DNA of 49,957 bases from Phenylobacterium deserti (GTDB lineage: Bacteria > Pseudomonadota > Alphaproteobacteria > Caulobacterales > Caulobacteraceae), in NCBI GenBank assembly GCA_943332615.1, contig CALQQB010000030.1, positions 1 through 49,957 on the forward strand, written 5' to 3'. Within the stretch, counting starts at the first letter, position 1. Each line of letters opens with the position of its first letter. Shown here piece by piece: positions 8,907-17,108 of this stretch. Made by a program: the position numbers and the translations under genes. The notes below the pieces were generated by a model. That model made no database searches. It saw only the letters and a program-made list of their open reading frames with translations, and had not been told where the DNA came from.

Positions 8907-9537
8907 GGCGGCGTGGGTCGCGCGCCTACTGTACGTCAAACTGAAAGCCCTGGACGCCCGGATCGTGAGGGCGCTGGAGGCCTGGGATCCCTGGCCACGT
9001 TTGCCGAGACGGAAGCCGAAGAAGCGTCGCAAGCATGGGCCCGGCTGGATTTCGCCGAAGGCTATGACGGCTGCGATCGCCAGCGAATTAGTCCCTGCGG
9101 CTCTCGCGTCGGGCTGGGTGCGGCAGGAGCGCCAGCCCGGCCGAAAGGGCGAGCGCCGGTTCGGCGAATTCGAGTTTGAGCGGGTCTCGGCGGACCGAGT
9201 CGAAAGTCTAGGCTTCGACTACCAGTACGGCGACCAGCCGGACGTGTGGATCATGTTTAGTCTGCGGTTAGACAAGGACGGAGTCGGTCCGAACTTCTGG
9301 ACAGGTAGCTGCGCAAACTATTCCGATTACAGGAAGCCGCTCTGGAGGCAACTGATCGACTGGCTCTACAGGGGCCCTGCGCCCGCCGATCCGCTCGCAT
9401 TCGCGTTGGAAAGGGGGCTCCACCGGTTTGAGATCGTCGAGGAATTCTTCCGAACCGGCGCTCTCCATCGGGATTTCAATATCTATTCTCCAAAGGTTCG
9501 TTGGCGCCGTGACGGTACTGCCGAGATTCTCGCTTAG
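8875..9537 (+). CDS. Hypothetical protein, candidate immunity partner
   Basis: A 220-residue protein with no signal peptide, not recognised. The chosen ATG (8875) lies inside the last 32 bases of the preceding gene; the frame itself is open further upstream. A basic stretch (RLPRRKPKKRRKHG) near residue 45 precedes a mixed alpha/beta domain with many aromatic residues (FGEFEFERV, FDYQYGDQPDVWIMFSL, NYSDYRKPLWRQLIDWLY). This resembles the loose pattern of DUF4304-type immunity or unknown proteins, but no family is claimed. The overlap implies translational coupling, as in toxin-immunity pairs. The following gene is on the other strand. Confidence 0.5.
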   Translation: MTFWLKIPIDRAAWVARLLYVKLKALDARIVRALEAWDPWPRLPRRKPKKRRKHGPGWISPKAMTAAIASELVPAALASGWVRQERQPGRKGERRFGEFEFERVSADRVESLGFDYQYGDQPDVWIMFSLRLDKDGVGPNFWTGSCANYSDYRKPLWRQLIDWLYRGPAPADPLAFALERGLHRFEIVEEFFRTGALHRDFNIYSPKVRWRRDGTAEILA

Positions 9538-9713
9538 CGCGCTCATATCGATCCTGGGCGAGATCAGAGCCGTCTCAAGACACACTCCACCGGCGATTTT
9601 GTTGCGACTGAGCGCTTGATGGCGGTGGTATCAGTCTAGCGAGAACCCGTCTCCAGATGCGGCCATGTGGTCAGCGGGTAGCCGAACTCAAGACCGATCT
9701 CGTAAAGGCGCCA

Positions 9714-9750
9714 CCGGTTCCCGGTGGCTGGGAAACTCCCAGAGAACCGG
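9714..9750 (-). terminator. Nested hairpin at the end of the minus-strand operon
   Basis: CCGGTTC (9714-9720) pairs with GAACCGG (9744-9750), and inside it CTGGGA (9728-9733) pairs with TCCCAG (9737-9742). The structure lies ten bases beyond the sulfatase stop and could stop or stabilise the long operon transcript. There is only a short TTTA after it. The rest of 9538-9759 shows no gene. Confidence 0.5.
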
Positions 9751-9759
9751 GCGCTACCG

Positions 9760-11304
9760 CTATTCCGGCCCGCCGCCATAGAGGAGCTCCTTCGGATTGA
9801 CCGGGAGGCCTTTCACATAGCGGTTAATCAGATCCCGGATTCCGGCGGCCCGCGATGGCGCGGCCCCGACCTCGCCAACCCGCGGGCGTTGAGGCCGCAG
9901 CATTGAATTCGACCAGGCCTCCCAGGACTCCTTGAGCGCTTTCAGCTTCTCGGGTTCGGCGGCGGCCAGATTTTTGTGCTCACCCAGGTCCGTCCGCAGG
10001 TCGAAGAGGTAGTCGGCGCCATCGACCGTGATGAGTTTCCAGGGACCCCGACGCGTCGCGCCCTGTTCTCCGGAGCGCCAGAACAATTGTGCATGGGCGT
10101 CGCCTGATCGGGCGCCCTTGAGGAACGGCCGAAGATCGACTCCGTCCAGACTGCTCTCGACGGGCGCGCCCGCTGCCGCCAGGGCGGTGGCGGTGACATC
10201 GAACTCCATGGCCATCGATCCGCGGACGGCGCCAGCCGGCAGCTGGCCCGTCCATCGAAATATGGCGGGCACCCGAATTCCGCCTTCGAGCACCAGCGCC
10301 TTGACGCCGTTCAGCGGGCCATTGGCCGAGGTGGTCTGCCAGGTCGGTCCGCCATTGTCGCTGGTGAACACGATCAACGTATCTTGTCCCAGTCCGTTGC
10401 GGTCGATCGCATCGACGATCTGGCCAACCGCGTCGTCAAGCGCCGCCAGCATCGCCAGATAGGTACGCCGCTTGGGGTCCGGCTCACCGGCGAACCGCTC
10501 TATGTAGGCTTTCGTCGACTGGAGCGGCGCATGCACCGCGTTGAAAGCCGCATAGATGAAGAAGGGTCGGTCCTTGTTGGCTTCGATGAACGACACCGCC
10601 TCCGCGGCGAACGCCTCGGTGGTGTGGGCGGGCATCGGCTCGCGCACCGTTCCGCGATAGACGAACTTGTCGCCGGTGGCGCCGTCGGGCGTATAGGCCA
10701 TGGCGCCGTCAAGCAGGCCGTAGAAGGTGTCGAATCCGCGCGCTGGCGGCGCCCGCTCGGGGGTGAAGCCGATGTGCCATTTGCCGAACATGGCGGTGGC
10801 ATAGCCTTGGGCCTTCAACCGCTCCGGAAGCATCTTCTCGGTCAGTGGAACGCCGTAAGTCGGCGACGTTCGGTCCTCGCGGCTGGGGTTGGCGTCAAAG
10901 CCAAAGCGCTGCTGGTATTTGCCGACCATCAGCGCGGCCCGGCTCGGCGCGCAAACAGGGTGATTGGCATAGTAGTTGGTGAGCCGCACTCCCTCCGCAG
11001 CCAGCCGGTCGATCCGGGGCGTGCGGACCTCCCGGCCCCCCTGCACGCCCAAGTCGCCGTATCCGAGGTCGTCCGCCAGGATGATGATGATGTTGGGTCT
11101 GTCTTTCGCTGTCGTCGCGTCCTTTGCCAGGGCTTGTGGCCCTGTCAGCGTCAAGACCATGGCTATGGCGATCATCCAGGAGAGCCTGGTGCGCCGACCG
11201 AAGGCTGCCGCGGCGCCCAAAATCCGCGAATTCGGACGGGTTGAGCCGAAAGCACCGCGTGTGAGCTTCGGAAAGTTGCGGCCGTCGCCGAGCTGTGCCT
11301 TCAA
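9760..11304 (-). CDS. Type I sulfatase, secreted (sulfatase 1)
   Basis: A 514-residue arylsulfatase-type hydrolase that cleaves sulfate esters. A hydrophobic export segment is at residues 43-60 (ending QALA). The calcium-binding ADDLGYGD begins at residue 77. The formylglycine site CAPSR has its cysteine at 118, followed by K129. GKWHIG, a HAP motif and SDNGGP follow. The TTG start at 11304 has a strong AGAGGGGG; ATG at 11175 would remove an unusual 43-residue leader but has no ribosome site. It is the last gene of the eight-gene minus-strand operon. It is closest to sulfatase 2 at 23374: both have HPVC(A/S)PSRAAL and MPAHTTEAFAAEAV. The cysteine needs conversion to formylglycine by an enzyme not in this window. 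Confidence 0.93.
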   Translation of the reverse strand: MKAQLGDGRNFPKLTRGAFGSTRPNSRILGAAAAFGRRTRLSWMIAIAMVLTLTGPQALAKDATTAKDRPNIIIILADDLGYGDLGVQGGREVRTPRIDRLAAEGVRLTNYYANHPVCAPSRAALMVGKYQQRFGFDANPSREDRTSPTYGVPLTEKMLPERLKAQGYATAMFGKWHIGFTPERAPPARGFDTFYGLLDGAMAYTPDGATGDKFVYRGTVREPMPAHTTEAFAAEAVSFIEANKDRPFFIYAAFNAVHAPLQSTKAYIERFAGEPDPKRRTYLAMLAALDDAVGQIVDAIDRNGLGQDTLIVFTSDNGGPTWQTTSANGPLNGVKALVLEGGIRVPAIFRWTGQLPAGAVRGSMAMEFDVTATALAAAGAPVESSLDGVDLRPFLKGARSGDAHAQLFWRSGEQGATRRGPWKLITVDGADYLFDLRTDLGEHKNLAAAEPEKLKALKESWEAWSNSMLRPQRPRVGEVGAAPSRAAGIRDLINRYVKGLPVNPKELLYGGGPE

Positions 11305-11407
11305 AATTCTTGCCCCCTCTAGTCCCGAGCTTTCTCAGTTCTCGCTTGGCTCCGAGCCGGCTCGGCCGGTCCTATAGCGGAACTCGATTCCGCGCCTAGG
11401 CCCCCCC

Positions 11408-12070
11408 CTATCCGTCGCTCACCCGGATCTCAGCGAAATGCGCTATCGTTCCCGGGCCAATCCAGAGCGCCACGCCGCCGCGACGGCCGGCGCCGCCCTT
11501 CAAGCCGTTGACGATCAGGGTAGGCTGGGATCCTCCGTCGAGGAAAAGTCGGGCCTTGTCGCCGGCTACCACGATCCGCATTCGTGTCCAGCGGCCGGGC
11601 TCCAGATCGGCGTAGGACTCGTAGCGCGAGGGCGTTTCGCGCCGCAGCCGTTCCCAGGGCCAATCCGGCGCGGAGAAGTATTGGACGGCGTGGTTGCGCC
11701 GTTCCTGATCTTCGGCGCGGCCGTTGGTGGGGCGCAGGTAGATGCCTTCTCCGGTCCGTCCGTCCTCGGAGAGCCGGAACATCACGCCGACAAACCCGCG
11801 CGCGCCGGCGTTGGCGCCGGCCCCCGGCTCCCCGGAAACCCAAAGCTCGATCTCCCCGTCGCCGAAGTCCACGCCGGGGAGGCGGACGAGCTTTTGGGTG
11901 TCGCCATCGGGCGGTCCCTCGTCCGTCACACGCAGCGCCATCCGCCCGGCATGGGGCTCCGCCGAGACCGCGATATTGCCGACCGGCCTTACGGCGGTGG
12001 GACCTAGGGTGGGCTTGGCTGCGCCGAGCAGTAGCCCGGCCGCCAGGATCACGCAGACCTTCCGAAGCAT
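11408..12070 (-). CDS. Secreted LamG/DUF1080-like beta-sandwich protein
   Basis: A 220-residue exported protein. The signal peptide is at 1 to about 18 (LRKVCVILAAGLLLGAAK), and ATG follows the strong GAGGAGGAC. The mature part is rich in beta strands: DFGDGEIELWVSG, a glycine/alanine turn, GFVGVMFRLSEDG, GIYLRPTN, then PGRWTRMRIVVAGDKARLFLDGG and a final FAEIRVSD. This strand order resembles concanavalin-like LamG and DUF1080 (3-keto-glycoside hydrolase-like) folds. It may bind or cut a glycan- or glycoside-like ligand. It sits 38 bp after a DUF3604 gene and about 100 bp before sulfatase 1, so periplasmic co-action is likely. Fold assignment is tentative. Confidence 0.6.
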   Translation of the reverse strand: MLRKVCVILAAGLLLGAAKPTLGPTAVRPVGNIAVSAEPHAGRMALRVTDEGPPDGDTQKLVRLPGVDFGDGEIELWVSGEPGAGANAGARGFVGVMFRLSEDGRTGEGIYLRPTNGRAEDQERRNHAVQYFSAPDWPWERLRRETPSRYESYADLEPGRWTRMRIVVAGDKARLFLDGGSQPTLIVNGLKGGAGRRGGVALWIGPGTIAHFAEIRVSDG

Positions 12071-12109
12071 TGTGCGTCCTCCTCGGGCGAACCAATGAGC
12101 GCCCTTGTC

Positions 12110-14056
12110 CTAAGCCTGCGGCTCGAACCAGATCGGTGAGGACCAGGCCCGCTCCATCACCGTCGGCAGCAGTTTCGGATTGGGCGGCGTACCGTTCCGG
12201 ATAGCCTCCCAGGTCGACCAGCGGCAGGATGGGTTCTCAAGGACCCGCAGGTAGTAGAAGGCCCGTTGCCGGGGGTTGAAGGTGGGGTCGGCCCAGACCG
12301 TGCGCAGATCCACATCGCCCTTGAAGCGATCGGGCTGGCAGGTCTTCAGATCCACGCCCGCGCCGTTTGACGGACAACGCGCCGTGGTCGGCTCGATCTT
12401 CAGCCCGTCCGCGCAGGCCACGTCGAAGACTTTCTCCCTGGCCACGCCGTTCTCGATCCAGCCCTTCACGATCTGAGCGCGTTGCAGATAGCCGCCCGAG
12501 GGATCGCGCACCGCCCAGACGAGAAACTTCGGCGCCTTGCCTCTGATTGGAAGCAGGTCGCCGCCCATTGGCACGCCGTGGGCATAGGCCTGGCGCACGG
12601 TGTCCGGCCGGGTCAGCACGTCGGCGGGCAGGTCGTAGCCGGCGAAGAAGCGGACCCTGATCCGAGGACCCGATGTGGCGAAGGTCTCCTTGCGGCGCAT
12701 CGCGGCGAAGATCGCGTCGCGGCTGTTTTCCTCAGCCCAGACACCAGCGAGGCCGGACGCGCCCCAGGTCTGCTGGACCGGCGGCGGCGGCGCCCCCGGC
12801 TTCAAGGCCTCGTCCCAGGTCCGGGCGCCGCCTGGCGGAATCGAGCCGCGGAGTTCCGGAAGCCCGGCCCTGCGCCCCGACGCGCTGAAGTAGTTGGGCT
12901 CCTCGACGCTGCCCGGCGCGGCGTTGTGGGTGTCGGACGAGCCGATGAAGCCGAGCTTGAAGGGGTTGGTTCCCAGCTTTTCCCGCGCCAGGATTCCGTC
13001 CTGCAGGGCGCGCCGGACATAGCCGCCTGCGAACCTGGTCACGTCGCGGTTCGAGCCGATGTATTTCTCCATGATCTCGAAGTTGGCCCACTCATCGTTG
13101 GGCGACAGCGTCGGATGAGTCTCCGAGGTGCCCTTGGTCTGCGAGATCTCAACCAGCGGCTCGTTGCGGATCCGCAGGTCTGCGTAGGCCTTGTCGATCG
13201 GCCGGCCATTGAGTCGCACGCTGTCGAACATGACGCCGTCGCTGCCGTTCGAGTTGTGCGGAATGGCCAGGGCCTCCACGCCGCGGGCCCGCCAGCCGTC
13301 CATCGTACGCCAGAGGTCCTCCGGGTCCGCGGAGTCTCGGGACGAGAACGGTGCGCCGGGAACCTTGGCGCCTCGGAAGATGACATTGCGGTGGAGATTC
13401 CGGCCCTCCGATGTCGCGGTGAACTCATAGCCGACGAAGGTGGTGAAGCGCCCGGGGCTGTTGTGGCGGGCCGCGGCGCCCTGAATCTCGCTCCACGCGC
13501 GCGAGATCAGCGCCGGGTCGTTGAATTCCCTCGGCATCGTCCCATTGCGCGCGGCCTGGTTGAAGGTGTCGAACGCTTTCTGAATCTGCGCGGGATCGGG
13601 GCTGAACAGGCCCTGGCTGAACGGCAGCTTCGACAGCGGACTTTCGGGGTTTCCGGCCTCGCGAAGCGCGGAGAGGAACTCGGAGTGGTCGGTCACGGCC
13701 ACGAAATCCAGCGGCCCGCCAGCCAGGCGGACCTCAAAGCCGTAAGCATGTCCGATCGCCTCGCCTTTGGCGAACCGGTAGGCGTCGTCGGGCGTACGGC
13801 GGACGTTGAAGATGTAGGCGTCGTTGGACAGATAGGTATGCACATGCAGGTCGCCGAAATAGGCGTTTCGGTCTGCGTTGTAGCCGGATAGGTGCGTAGG
13901 AGCGGACGCGGGCGCGGCAGCCGCCGAAACGGCCGGGGGCTTGGCCGGGTCCCTTGCGGTCTCGCCCGCTCCGAACGCGGCCACGCCGCCGGCGATCAGA
14001 CCGACAATCAAGGCTGGCGCCACATAGCGGCCGGTCGTCCAGGCAGGCGTTTTCAT
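12110..14056 (-). CDS. DUF3604 PHP-like periplasmic metallohydrolase (copy I)
   Basis: A 648-residue exported protein with an N-terminal hydrophobic segment (residues 12-30) and a clear GGAGG before ATG. Metal-site-like motifs resemble the PHP/amidohydrolase pattern: YFGDLHVHT (D69, H71, H73), VTDHSE (D123, H124), IPHNSNGSDG in the middle and GSSDTHNAAPGS further on. The C-terminal 130 residues form a conserved segment (VFDVACADG, DLKTCQPDRFKGD, YYLRVLENPSCRWSTWEA) ending AWSSPIWFEPQ. These fit the DUF3604 family, whose biochemical reaction I do not know to be established; metal-dependent hydrolysis is inferred. It is a close paralog of copies II and IV. It follows copy II by 36 bp in the same operon. 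Confidence 0.88.
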   Translation of the reverse strand: MKTPAWTTGRYVAPALIVGLIAGGVAAFGAGETARDPAKPPAVSAAAAPASAPTHLSGYNADRNAYFGDLHVHTYLSNDAYIFNVRRTPDDAYRFAKGEAIGHAYGFEVRLAGGPLDFVAVTDHSEFLSALREAGNPESPLSKLPFSQGLFSPDPAQIQKAFDTFNQAARNGTMPREFNDPALISRAWSEIQGAAARHNSPGRFTTFVGYEFTATSEGRNLHRNVIFRGAKVPGAPFSSRDSADPEDLWRTMDGWRARGVEALAIPHNSNGSDGVMFDSVRLNGRPIDKAYADLRIRNEPLVEISQTKGTSETHPTLSPNDEWANFEIMEKYIGSNRDVTRFAGGYVRRALQDGILAREKLGTNPFKLGFIGSSDTHNAAPGSVEEPNYFSASGRRAGLPELRGSIPPGGARTWDEALKPGAPPPPVQQTWGASGLAGVWAEENSRDAIFAAMRRKETFATSGPRIRVRFFAGYDLPADVLTRPDTVRQAYAHGVPMGGDLLPIRGKAPKFLVWAVRDPSGGYLQRAQIVKGWIENGVAREKVFDVACADGLKIEPTTARCPSNGAGVDLKTCQPDRFKGDVDLRTVWADPTFNPRQRAFYYLRVLENPSCRWSTWEAIRNGTPPNPKLLPTVMERAWSSPIWFEPQA

Positions 14057-14092
14057 GGCCTTATTCCTCCGGATTCGTTGGAATTGGTTTGG

Positions 14093-16030
14093 CTATGCGG
14101 AAGGTTCGAACCAGATCGGTGAGGACCACGCGCGCTCGATGATCGTCTGTTGCAGCCTCGGGTTCGGCGGGGTTCCGTTGCGAAGCGCGTCCCAGGTCGA
14201 CCAGCGACAGGACGGGTTCTCCAGCACCCGCACGTAGTAGAAGGCCCGCTGTTTCGCGTTGAACGTTGGGTCGGTCCATACGGTGCGCAGTTCCACGTCG
14301 CCCTTGAAGCGGTCCGGCTGGCAGGTCTTGAGATCCACCGTCGCTCCGTTCGACGGACAACGCGATGTCGAAGGATCCACCTTCAGGCCGTCGGCGCACG
14401 CCACGTCGAAGACCTTCTCCTTGGCCACGCCATTCTCGACCCAGCCCTTCACGATCTGGGCGCGTTGCAGGTAGCCTGAGCGCGGATCGCGCACCGCCCA
14501 GACCAGGAACTTGGGCGCCTTGCCCTTTGACGGCAGCAGATCGCCGCCCATCGGCACGCCGCGAGCATAGGCCTGTCTTACCGTGTCGGCGCGGGTCATC
14601 AGGTCGGACGGGAAGTCGTAGCTGGCGAAAAACCGAACCTTGATCCGCGGACCTGAGGTGGCGAACGTCTCCTTGCGGCGCATGGCGGCATAGATCGCCT
14701 CGCGGCTGTTCTCCTCGGCCCAGACACCTGCGAGGCCCGAGGCGCCCCAAGCCTGCGACGCGGGACGTGTCGGCGATCCGGGGGGATCCACCGGCACACC
14801 GTCCCAGGTTTTTGCGCCCTTGGGCGGCGCCGAGCCGCGCAGGTCGGGCAAGCCGTCAGTGCGGCCGGTCTTGCTGAAGTAGTTGGGCTCCTCGACGCTA
14901 CCGGGGGCGGCGTTGTGGGTGTCCGAAGACCCGATGAATCCGAGTTTGAACGGATTGAAGCCCTTAGTCTGGCGCAGAACGATGCCGTCCTCCAAGGCCT
15001 GGCGCACGTAGCCGCCGTGGAACTTGGTCACCTTGCGCGCGCTGCCGATGTAGTTCTCCATGATCTCGAAGTTCGCCCATTCGTCGTTGGGCGAGAGCGT
15101 CGGATGGGTCTCGGACGTACCTTTGATCTGGGTGATCTCGGCCAGGGGCTCGTTGCGTATCCGGAGTTCGGAATAGGCCCTGTCGATCGGCTGGCCATTC
15201 AGGCGCACCGAGTCGAACATGACTCCGTCCGACCCATTGGAATTATGCGGGATCGCAAGGGCCTCAATGCCCTTGGTCCGCCAGCCGTCCATGTTGCGCC
15301 ACAGGTTTTCAGGATCCGGGGAACTGTTCGCCGAATAGGGCAGGTCCGGTACCCGGGCAGACCGGAAAATCACGTTGCGGTGCAGGTTCCGGCCCTCGGA
15401 TGAGGCTGTGTACTCGTACCCCACGAAGGTTGTGAACCGGCCGGGCCGGTTATTCCGTGCGGCGGCCTCGCGAACTTCCTGCCACGCGCGGGATGCGGTC
15501 GCGGGATCGGTGAAGCTGGGCGGCAGGGTCTTGGCGCGCATAGCGGCGTAGAAAGCCGTGAAGGCCTTTCCGACCTCTACCGGATCCGAGCTGATGAGCC
15601 CCTGGCTTATGGGAAGCTTTGAATCCGGATTGTCGGGGTTCGCACCCTCTCTGACGGCCGCCATGTATTCGGAGTGGTCCGTGACGGCGGTGAAATCCAG
15701 GGGACCGCCCGCCAGCCGGATCTGGAAGCCGCTGGCATGCCCGATGGTTTCGCCCTGTGCGAACCGGTAGGCGTCTTCCGGCGTGCGGCGGACGTTGAAG
15801 ATGTAGGCGTCGTTGGACAGGTAGGTGTGGACGTGCAGGTCGCCGTAGTAGGCGTTGCGGTCGGCATTGTACCCGGGCAGGTGCGCCGGCTTTGCCACAG
15901 CGGTCCCGGGCTTGGCTTTCGTCGTCGCCTTCACGGGTGCGTCGAGGGCGCCGCCGGCCCCGATGGCGGCGCCGCCACCGACGATCAGGGCCACGATGAT
16001 GGCCGGCGCAACATAGCGAATGGTCTTCAT
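14093..16030 (-). CDS. DUF3604 PHP-like periplasmic metallohydrolase (copy II)
   Basis: A 645-residue exported DUF3604 protein, nearly collinear with copy I. ATG at 16030 has GGGAGAG seven bases upstream and gives a proper signal segment (RYVAPAIIVALIVGGGAAIGA); the longer frame overlaps the preceding gene and is not used. Metal motifs: YYGDLHVHT (D64, H66, H68), VTDHSEYM, IPHNSNGSDG and GSSDTHNAAPGS. The C-terminal cysteines (FDVACADG, TSRCPSNG, LKTCQPDR, ENPSCRWS) match copies I and IV and may form disulfides in the periplasm. Tandem duplication with copy I is evident from order, spacing and sequence. Copy I keeps RTPDDAYRFAKGE and copy II RTPEDAYRFAQGE, suggesting divergence in substrate range rather than decay. 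Confidence 0.88.
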   Translation of the reverse strand: MKTIRYVAPAIIVALIVGGGAAIGAGGALDAPVKATTKAKPGTAVAKPAHLPGYNADRNAYYGDLHVHTYLSNDAYIFNVRRTPEDAYRFAQGETIGHASGFQIRLAGGPLDFTAVTDHSEYMAAVREGANPDNPDSKLPISQGLISSDPVEVGKAFTAFYAAMRAKTLPPSFTDPATASRAWQEVREAAARNNRPGRFTTFVGYEYTASSEGRNLHRNVIFRSARVPDLPYSANSSPDPENLWRNMDGWRTKGIEALAIPHNSNGSDGVMFDSVRLNGQPIDRAYSELRIRNEPLAEITQIKGTSETHPTLSPNDEWANFEIMENYIGSARKVTKFHGGYVRQALEDGIVLRQTKGFNPFKLGFIGSSDTHNAAPGSVEEPNYFSKTGRTDGLPDLRGSAPPKGAKTWDGVPVDPPGSPTRPASQAWGASGLAGVWAEENSREAIYAAMRRKETFATSGPRIKVRFFASYDFPSDLMTRADTVRQAYARGVPMGGDLLPSKGKAPKFLVWAVRDPRSGYLQRAQIVKGWVENGVAKEKVFDVACADGLKVDPSTSRCPSNGATVDLKTCQPDRFKGDVELRTVWTDPTFNAKQRAFYYVRVLENPSCRWSTWDALRNGTPPNPRLQQTIIERAWSSPIWFEPSA

Positions 16031-16085
16031 ACCGCTCTCCCATCGGCGGATTGAGACCCGCCGCTCCATGTCCAGACGTTGCCCG

Positions 16086-17108
16086 TCATGCGCGTGTGAA
16101 CGCCACGGCGAGCCGTTCAAAAAACCAGAACATCGCGAACGCCCCGATGCCGTAGGCGGGCCCCATCCGCGCCAGCGGCGCGAGGTCCAACCGGACGCGC
16201 GCGCGCGCCCAGCGCAGCAAAAGGATCACCGCCATAGCCGCGGCGATGAACATCAACTGACCGATCTCAACACCGACGTTGAACATCAGCAGCGCCATGG
16301 GTACGGCCCCGACGGGCAGGCCGATGTCAGCCAGGGCGCCGGCGAACGCGAGGCCGTGCAGCAGCCCGAAGGTGAAGGCGATGATCCAGGGGTGGCGGCG
16401 CGTAAGCGATTCCTGCCGGTCGGGCGATGGCAGGAGTTCGGCGGCCACGAACACGATCGACAGCGCCACCAGGGCTTCGATCACGGCAGACGGGAACCGT
16501 ACGAACCCCAGCGCCGCCAGGCTCAGCGTGATCGAGTGGGCGACCGTAAAGGCCGTCACCGCCTTCACGATCCGCCAGTTCATGCCTGCCAGGAGCAACA
16601 GCCCCAGCACGAACAGCAGGTGGTCGAAACCCGCCAGGATGTGCTCGACGCCGAGTCTCAGATAGGCTGGTGTGTCCAGCGCCTGTCGGCCGGACAGGCT
16701 CAGCGTCAGACGGGGCCGGTCCGGCTTGACCACCGCGTCCAGGCGCCTGCCGTTCGCCAGCGTCACCCGGACCAGGACATCGGTGATCGTGCGGTCCAGC
16801 CCTTCGATGCCCAGTGTCTGGCCGTCGAGCGGCGTCTTCGAGGTCACCCGCCAGGTCTTGATGAGGAAACCTGGCGAAGCGTACTGGTCCACGGGCTCGG
16901 CCTCGAGCCAGCCGCTCGATAGGTGCGGCACGAGGCGGACCGCGACCTCGCCCATGGTCGGCTGCTTCCAGAGCAGTTCGTACTGGCCGGACTTCGTCTC
17001 CGTCACCTGCAACAGCGCCGGGCGCACCTCGTGCGCGGCGACGGGACGCGCGGTGGCAAGGCTCAGCAGCCCCAGGACTGCGAGGAGTATGGCGCGAACC
17101 GCGTTCAT
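16086..17108 (-). CDS. HupE/UreJ-like membrane protein (copy 1)
   Basis: A 340-residue inner-membrane protein. The signal peptide ends at AAHEVRPALL (residue about 25). An extracytoplasmic domain of about 130 residues (YELLWKQPTMGEVAVRLVP, VLVRVTLANG) is followed by about six membrane helices. These carry the HupE/UreJ_2 signatures HILAGFDHLLFVLGLLLL, FTVAHSITLSLAALGF, FTFGLLHGLAFAGAL and NVGVEIGQL. HupE/UreJ relatives are nickel/cobalt permeases. The histidines in these helices suggest a metal path, though the fused N-terminal domain sets this subgroup apart. Its ATG overlaps the PpiC stop (ATGA), so the two are translated together. Supply of a metal to the periplasmic DUF3604 hydrolases is an attractive inference. 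Confidence 0.85.
   Translation of the reverse strand: MNAVRAILLAVLGLLSLATARPVAAHEVRPALLQVTETKSGQYELLWKQPTMGEVAVRLVPHLSSGWLEAEPVDQYASPGFLIKTWRVTSKTPLDGQTLGIEGLDRTITDVLVRVTLANGRRLDAVVKPDRPRLTLSLSGRQALDTPAYLRLGVEHILAGFDHLLFVLGLLLLAGMNWRIVKAVTAFTVAHSITLSLAALGFVRFPSAVIEALVALSIVFVAAELLPSPDRQESLTRRHPWIIAFTFGLLHGLAFAGALADIGLPVGAVPMALLMFNVGVEIGQLMFIAAAMAVILLLRWARARVRLDLAPLARMGPAYGIGAFAMFWFFERLAVAFTRA

Noticed and set aside
12482..13891. 469-codon plus-strand frame over DUF3604 copy I
   Set aside because: Antisense shadow of a protein with strong metal motifs and three paralogs in the window.
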